NCBI GenBank assembly: GCA_018400565.1
Contig: JAGYMP010000145.1
Span: forward strand, 1 to 6,482
DNA from: Bacilli bacterium
GTDB lineage: Bacteria; Bacillota_I; Bacilli_A; Izemoplasmatales; Hujiaoplasmataceae
Length of the DNA stretch: 6,482 bases
Direction of reading: 5' to 3'
The position numbers and the translations under genes were made by a program. The notes beneath the pieces were generated by a model. The model ran no database searches, was not told where the DNA came from, and was given only the letters and a program-made list of their open reading frames with translations. This document shows positions 5,012 through 6,482 of this stretch, piece by piece; position 1 is the first letter of the stretch, and the number at the start of each line of letters is the position of its first letter.

Positions 5012-6388
5012 ATGATTAAGACATTTTTTATCAAATTACGTGGCAAACTATACTTTTTACCGGGAATTTACGCACTTTTGTTTGCATTTATCGCAGGGTT
5101 TATCGCTTACGTCGATTTGCAGCCTGATGTGTTCGGTTATGCGTATATGCCTGAGATTCTCTTTTCGACACGGGGTTTTGGGGTCGATTTCTTTACGGCG
5201 ATGATCGGCGGCATGCTGACGATGCTCACGATCACGTTTTCGACGATGATGGTCGTGCTCACCATTTATGGCGGTGAGCTCTCACCCAGGACATTACAGG
5301 ATTTTTTGGAAGCAAAAATGACCCAACGTGTGCTGGGTATATTTGTAGGGGTGTTGGTTTATGCCATCATCAGCCTTTATTTCATCAGACAACATGCTCT
5401 TGACACATTGATCTTATCGCCGTTGTTTGGCATTGTCTTTTTATTGGTCTCGCTGATTTATTTCGCTTATTTCATTCATTATGTCGCAAAATCTGTGCAG
5501 GTGAACCAATATCTTCAGCGACTGTCCAAGGAAACGATGAAGTTAATCAATGAAAAAGAGCATAGGATCAAAGATAATCCACTGATTCAAAAAGAACTGG
5601 ATGATGAACTCGAAAAAATCTATGAAGGCAAATCCTATGAAGTGAAAGCAAACGATATCGGATACCTACAGCTTTACCGCACGGAAAAGATGTTCCGCAT
5701 CGCAAAAGAAAACGATTTGATCATCCGGACGATGAAAATGATCGGTGAGTATATGCTTGAAAATGACACGGTATTGAAAATCTATCAATATGACAAAGAT
5801 GAATTCGATCAGGATTTGGTCGATGAGATCAAGGAAAGCATCGTCGTCGGTGATGAGATCAACCTTTATGATGACATCGGATCGAGTTCAAGAAAAATGG
5901 TGGAGATTGCCCTGCGATCTCTTTCACCGGGCGTTAACGATCCGCAGACGGCCATCTTCTGCATCGAACAAATCGGAACGATTCTGGAGCGAATCGCCAA
6001 AAATTATGATGCCCTCACATATGCCGAAGAAAACAGACAGGTCCGTCTGATTGTGCAAAACAAGAAGTTCAGCCGAATCCTTTATGATCATTTCGCACAG
6101 ATCAAAATCTATGGCGGCAACGACCAATTTGTCATGAATGCCTGTTTGAATGCATTCGTGCAAATAACCAAAACCAATGAACAATTCATCCGTGATGAGG
6201 TCTGGGAGTTTGTTGTTTATCTATTCGACGACATAATTCCCTCCATGGAGAACGAAAAAGATCTGTTTTTCATCGGTAATTCAATCTTCCGTCTTGCGGA
6301 CATCACTGGACACATGGAAGATTTCCGTAAGGCATTTCCGAAACTCGATAGCATCCATTACGGATTCAACGAAGAAGATGAAGATTGA
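5012..6388 (+). CDS. DUF2254 family predicted membrane protein
   Basis: The 458-residue product, function unknown, begins at ATG 5012. Four hydrophobic segments (about 14-34, 58-86, 107-126, 133-158) form an N-terminal membrane domain, followed by about 300 mostly soluble, charged residues. The family is recognised from the order of its motifs: an LSPRTLQDFL stretch after helix 2 (90-99), GYLQ (217-220), and the strongly conserved RSLSPGVNDPQTA (302-314) preceded by KMVEIAL. Helical, acidic sequence fills 160-210, and the tail is acidic (GFNEEDED). It could be a sensor, channel-like or scaffold protein; the sequence does not decide. It is transcribed away from the hydrolase/amylase genes from its own TATAAT box, so no operon link is implied. 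The longest frame starts at 4904 and would add a hydrophobic stretch, but that ATG has no ribosome binding site and lies upstream of the promoter. It ends in tandem stops TGA TAA. Confidence 0.88.
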   Translation: MIKTFFIKLRGKLYFLPGIYALLFAFIAGFIAYVDLQPDVFGYAYMPEILFSTRGFGVDFFTAMIGGMLTMLTITFSTMMVVLTIYGGELSPRTLQDFLEAKMTQRVLGIFVGVLVYAIISLYFIRQHALDTLILSPLFGIVFLLVSLIYFAYFIHYVAKSVQVNQYLQRLSKETMKLINEKEHRIKDNPLIQKELDDELEKIYEGKSYEVKANDIGYLQLYRTEKMFRIAKENDLIIRTMKMIGEYMLENDTVLKIYQYDKDEFDQDLVDEIKESIVVGDEINLYDDIGSSSRKMVEIALRSLSPGVNDPQTAIFCIEQIGTILERIAKNYDALTYAEENRQVRLIVQNKKFSRILYDHFAQIKIYGGNDQFVMNACLNAFVQITKTNEQFIRDEVWEFVVYLFDDIIPSMENEKDLFFIGNSIFRLADITGHMEDFRKAFPKLDSIHYGFNEEDED

Positions 6389-6455
6389 TAAATTATCTTG
6401 TGATTCCGTTTGGAATGGTTGGTTTTAGAATAAAAAAAAATATCCGATCAGGCAA

Positions 6456-6464
6456 TGATATGAT
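6456..6464 (+). promoter_or_regulatory. Possible extended -10 promoter for a gene beyond the window
   Basis: TGATATGAT reads as a TGn extension plus a 5-of-6 -10 box (TATGAT, 6459-6464), downstream of an A-rich tract (6432-6442) that could act as an UP-like element. There is no -35 match. The remaining bases 6389-6455 hold no gene and no convincing terminator. Confidence 0.22.
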
Positions 6465-6482
6465 ACCTTTAAAGCAGACACT

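Noticed and set aside
6386..6391. TGA as a tryptophan codon (Mycoplasma code)
   Set aside because: TGA followed directly by TAA cannot prove either code, but every tryptophan in the four proteins uses TGG and no in-frame TGA occurs elsewhere.
6403..6416. Small hairpin ATTCC-GTTT-GGAAT after the DUF2254 gene as terminator
   Set aside because: It has only five pairs and no T-run immediately downstream.

Overview
The window looks like a chromosomal segment of a low-to-moderate-GC, Gram-positive-type bacterium (Bacillota or a relative such as the Acholeplasma/Izemoplasma/Haloplasma side of the Mollicutes). The basis is AT-rich intergenic DNA, GGAGG/GAGGA ribosome binding sites, a lipoprotein signal with a Gram-positive-style lipobox, and best recalled resemblance to Bacillus-type proteins. 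Tryptophan is read from TGG in all four main genes and no in-frame TGA interrupts them, so the standard bacterial code fits better than the Mycoplasma code. The lineage is inference; no search was run.

Layout: three genes lie on the minus strand. From their upstream end they are a membrane-anchored alpha/beta hydrolase of the platelet-activating-factor acetylhydrolase (PAF-AH) type (4614 to 3211), an AmyE-type GH13 alpha-amylase lipoprotein (3098 to 1119) and the redox chaperone Hsp33 (hslO, 889 to 17). One gene lies divergently on the plus strand, a DUF2254 membrane protein (5012 to 6388). A strong hairpin terminator (1075-1106) separates the amylase from hslO. A perfect palindrome at the window edge (1-24) overlaps the hslO stop codon and is probably half of a terminator.

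The hydrolase and amylase are 112 bp apart with no visible terminator between them. The amylase also has its own extended -10 promoter (3138-3146) with an operator-like palindrome over its -35 region (3160-3175). They could be read together or separately. Both products should sit at the outer face of the membrane, one by lipid anchor and one by four N-terminal helices, so a cell-surface polymer- and ester-degrading role is a reasonable but unproven inference. hslO has its own promoter candidates and is probably an independent stress-related unit.

The 397-bp divergent spacer between the hydrolase and the DUF2254 gene (4615-5011) holds a leader hairpin in front of the hydrolase, a TATAAT box for the DUF2254 gene, and an unexplained 60-codon open frame that may be a gene remnant. 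Two start sites are revised from the longest open frames: the amylase to ATG 3098 and the DUF2254 gene to ATG 5012. No RNA gene, CRISPR array, insertion sequence or recognisable defence or phage system was seen. The most unusual local feature is the hydrolase leader, where a good Shine-Dalgarno sequence is separated from the start codon by a stem-loop.
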